In this document: positions 60,465-64,000 of the stretch, piece by piece
Layout: each line of letters opens with the position of its first letter
Position numbering within the stretch: the stretch's first letter is position 1
The notes under the pieces: model-generated
Told to the model about the DNA's origin: nothing
Databases searched by the model: none
What the model saw: the letters and a program-made list of their open reading frames with translations, nothing else
Translations under genes and position numbers: made by a program
NCBI RefSeq assembly: GCF_958979055.1
Contig: NC_084889.1
Location: 3,348,001-3,412,000, forward strand
From: Alnus glutinosa
Lineage: Eukaryota > Streptophyta > Magnoliopsida > Fagales > Betulaceae
Direction of reading: 5' to 3'
DNA length: 64,000 nt

Positions 60465-60647
60465 ATGGACCCTGCCGATGCCTGTAGCAATCTCCCTATA
60501 GGGGCGGACATAGTCAGGCTTGAACTTTCTCAGTTGAAATCTGAGACTCAGAATCAGTGGGAGATGTTGAAGCAAGGAGGAAAGGTTGCAAAGGTACGGT
60601 TTTGTGTGGTCTGTTTCTTTTGCTTCTCCACAGGAGCTTTTCCTTGA
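60465..60647 (+). other. Small downstream open frame of unknown meaning
   Basis: A 60-aa frame begins 43 bp after the sulfurase-like stop. Its first 43 residues (MDPADACSNLPIGADIVRLE and on to GGKVAK) have protein-like composition. They end exactly at a possible splice donor AAG/GTACGG (60593/60594), after which composition becomes unlike protein. It could be an exon of a short 3' gene, a remnant of another gene, or chance in a 3' untranslated region. I do not recognise the family. Confidence 0.3.
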
Positions 60648-62708
60648 GAGCAGATGAATTTTTTCATTCTTCTTGTTTATCTAAGAATGTATTTTTTGTA
60701 CTCTGTTTCATGTAGAGTTTGCTCGAAAGTCATATATGATCTCAGGAAGTAATATGGAATTTTAATAAAATTGATAGTTGGTCTGAAAACAGCTTCCAGT
60801 ATGTGAAATATATATGTTATATAACTATATTCATATGTACTCTTGGCAAAGAAGTTCAAACACTTTGTTATCTTCTGTTGTCTTTCTTTTTCTCTGCATG
60901 TTAAATATCAATTCTTTTTGGCAACCATGTTAAATATCGAGATCACTGCTGTGAAATCTTGTAGGAGTCTGCACATTTAGTTGTGAAATCTTGTAGGAAT
61001 TTGCACATTCGGTTACTCTAGTATGTATTATTGTTACCAAACTCTAATAAACTATTGTTTTGGAGTAAGACATCAAAGCCGTTTTCTGCAACCATGGGGG
61101 AGATTAACCTCTTGTTCTCTTCCTTGCAAATCTCTCGTGGCTTTAACATACTCCGTGGGGAAGAGTAGCTTTTGAAGTTGTCTGCAAATGGGTTGGTTAA
61201 TGGTTAGGCTGGTTTGTCCATAAAGACAATAGTTGGGGGATGGTCTCTGACTCCAATTTTGTCAGATCATGTGGGCTTCTGGAGGTAGGTGGGTGGTTCG
61301 GCTTGTCTAGACTCTCGTCCAAGAATCTCTTTCCAATCAACGACGACTCCTTAGCCTACAAACAAATTTGGAATCCCTCTCCTTGTTTTGCTTTGGCTTT
61401 TGTCTTGATTGTGTAGTGTTGTTCAAGGATAATAGATTGTTGAAAATTGATTGATTCCTTATTAAACTCGTATCTGCCTTTTTCATGGAAGGTCACAAAA
61501 TATGATGGTGTCTTTTGGCATTGATTGTTCACATTTTTTTAAGAACTAGGGGTCTACCTATTTTGTTGTACATCAGGTCAAGAGCTTAAATCTGGATTTA
61601 TTTCATTTTTGGTAGCTTTTCTTTGCAACCCGTTAACCCCATATTAGCTATGCATAGCATTAAGAAAATAGACTAGTATTCTACTTTACATGACAGCCCA
61701 GCCAGTAGCCTCCACAAAATGAGCCTAAACATAGGGGGACTAGAGCAAAGGAAAAACCACTCAAATTCCTCTCAAGTTAAAAAGAAAATGCCCATCAAGT
61801 GTTGTTGGACCATGTAAAATGCTAGAGATCCTCCACTTTTACTCCCACCCCATTTACTCAACAAATTTATTGACACGACTACTCCAACCAAACCTCTGTG
61901 GTTGATCGCACCACCCCGGTGCCCTCAGGACCACCTCCAAGGAGCCCTTGTGATATGGTGGTTGCAGCCATAGTTAATTTGGTGGTTGCGACCACCCCCC
62001 ATATGCCTGGAGAGGGAGTACAAATATCTTATCTGCATCGGCAGGGAGTAAGGGGGGGGTCGGAGTCAAATGGGAGTGTCTGAACGGTAAGGTAAAAGGA
62101 TTCATTTACAGTAGTAGCCCAGGCCCCAGCCGGATTAGACTGGTCTTCAGAAATGTAAGACTAAAAGCAGGTTTGGGTCCTGGTTGTCCATGATAAAGGA
62201 GACTGGTGGTGTGGTCCCGGTGGCTCAGAGAGAGCGTTGGGCCGGTTGGAAGCTTTAAAGTCTGTTAAATCCAACCGAACACTCTGGTTCTTAGAAAACT
62301 TGTCTATTTAATAATTAATACAAAGATGGCCTTAAACACAATGGTCGTTTTCCCTTGTGTGTCTATGCTGCTTGTAGAATCGGTTACCTCGTGTTGTGAT
62401 TCTAACGTCTTACCAAACACAAGGGGAAAATACAGTCACTAACGACTGAGCTCTGCGTCTGTTTTCAGAGAAGATGATATGGAGGTGCGCGTCACACGTC
62501 AAGAAAATTGTTCACGGAAAAGGGTAATGGACCCACTTTTATAGTTTTATGCGATGGTGTATGGGCTTTCCTGTGTTGAAATGGACCTCTTGATGTTGCT
62601 AATTGATCATCTGGTACCCCCAGATGGCAAGCAAGTAAGAAGGGATTGAGGTTTTCAGAAAAATACTGCAATTATCAAATTTTCTTCTCAAAAGTTGGTT
62701 CACGTCGT

Positions 62709-62768
<60 letters not shown>

Positions 62769-64000
62769 GAATTCACCAATAAAACCAAAAAAAAAAAAAA
62801 AAAAAAAAAAAAAAGCAAAACAAAAGAAGTTAAGGGATGACCTGGTCATCCCTTAAGATGGTTGAGCCCCACCGTCCCTTCATCCTTTGAGGGGGAGTGG
62901 TTGGCCACCTTAAGAGAGTACTTAGGGACTAGGGTAGGCAGACCATCCCCAAGTGAGTGGTTTGGGTGACCCGACTACTACCAAAAAGTGTGTCAGGGAC
63001 ACTTTTATAACCGGCTTGGAGACTCGACCACTTCCTAAAGCATTTCTTTTTTGGGTGGCCAACCACCTCTCACTCTTTTAAAGAGGTGGTCGACCACCCT
63101 CATAACTGGTTTGGGGATGGTTGACCACCCCTTAATGTCTGTCCGACTACTCACAAACCAATCATTTTTATTTTTTTTTCAAAATTTGATTCTCGAATAA
63201 TGTGTTAATCATGGATGAAATTTACTATTTTGAAAAAGTGTCACCATCTTATAGAATGGTGACACATCATTTGGGAACCACTTTTGAGGATGAAAATTTG
63301 AGAAGTAGAGCATTTCCCTTATAGGTTAGGTGATCACCTTAAGAAATAGTTCGACTACCCCTTAACTCTTTTGCTTTTTGTTTTTGTTTTTTTATTTTTA
63401 GTGTTTATGTTCTTTAATTCAAGTTGTTCATTCATAATGAACAACTTGAATTGAGAGAATTGCAAGAGATTTTAATCCAGTACGAGGGTTAATAGTAGGT
63501 GATATGAAAAAAGATGACATTGATAGAGTTTGTAATAATATAATTTTTCTCTATATTTTGAACTGGGAGTTTGAATACTGGGGAATGTTAGGTTTAAAAT
63601 TTCAAGAGTTTCTGAAATTACTCTTTTGTAAACACAAACAAGAAAATGAACATTGAAAATTTTCAAAGTTAAATCTTATATTAAAACCCCTCATTCAATC
63701 TTAGATTATGAGTCATATAATTTGTTTTAAGTAATATGACCGAAGGTGAGAATTTATAGAAAAATGGTTTAATTTGATAATTTCACAAAGTGTTGTAGAA
63801 TAATGTTCTTTGAAAAATGGAAAAATTCACAAGTATCCTACATATTAGATATTTGAGTGATGTTAAGGATATTACAGTTTTGATTATAAGGTCCTTTATA
63901 AACTCATGTAGTAGAATATTCATTTATCACGTCAATTATTAAAATGTGAGCTGCCACATGGCCGTCCACATTATATTTATTATTTTTACAAATTGACCTG
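60648..64000. other. Terminal intergenic stretch
   Basis: No gene supported. It contains a 53-bp T run (62711-62763) and a 26-bp A run close behind. A block rich in GGTGGT and CCACCC phrases in both orientations (62820-63140) is probably foldback repeat DNA. A perfect 17-bp-arm palindrome lies at 63416-63452. Confidence 0.45.
63416..63452. repeat. Perfect short palindrome
   Basis: Arms AATTCAAGTTGTTCATT (63416-63432) and AATGAACAACTTGAATT (63436-63452) are exact inverted copies around a 3-nt centre. Confidence 0.9.

Overview
The window is nuclear DNA of a core eudicot, most likely a woody rosid (inference). The introns are short and AT-rich with GT-AG borders, the gene families are typical of plants, the spacers are AT-rich, and there are many plant transposon relics. 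No RNA genes, CRISPR arrays or prokaryotic features were seen.

Six protein-coding loci look intact. (1) An LHT8-type amino-acid transporter, five exons, + strand, 2876-7216. (2) A single-exon Dof zinc-finger transcription factor, - strand, 9666-10367. (3, 4) Two tandem seven-exon ent-kaurene oxidase genes (CYP701A, gibberellin pathway), - strand, 19798-23511 and 27897-30598. By conceptual splicing both encode 515 aa with all P450 motifs, and they differ at about 34 residues. (5) A leucine-rich-repeat extensin (LRX3/4/5 type), - strand, 44349-46553. (6) A single-exon molybdenum-cofactor-sulfurase-like protein, + strand, 57563-60421, with Arg where the PLP lysine is expected.

The rest is mobile-element territory. 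The main item is a 2.58-kb Pack-MULE-like element (32466-35045) with about 207-bp terminal inverted repeats and a 9-bp target duplication. It carries fragments of at least four unrelated genes: CBF/DREB1, a JINGUBANG-type WD40 protein, a cell-wall invertase with its 9-nt mini-exon, and a THA8-like PPR protein. Other elements are a 2.5-kb solo LTR with a 5-bp duplication (35556-38057), a broken hAT transposase gene (41051-43383), a 177-bp hAT MITE with a perfect 8-bp duplication (43672-43848), a tRNA-type SINE with a perfect 11-bp duplication (50401-50663), a 5'-truncated LINE with an RNase H domain (55495-55995), copia gag relics beside the oxidase genes, and several foldback MITEs.

The oxidase locus has a readable history. 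A copia relic at the 3' side was duplicated along with the gene. A 1-kb poly(A) retroposon then entered intron 2 of copy A only, and a separate insertion sits next to the TATA box of copy B. The oxidase 5' flank recurs as three tandem ~487-bp units at 38168-39715, beyond the Pack-MULE and the solo LTR, which suggests unequal crossing-over. Functionally the oxidase pair belongs to gibberellin synthesis. The other genes (transport, transcription, cell wall, sulfurase-like) are unrelated neighbours.
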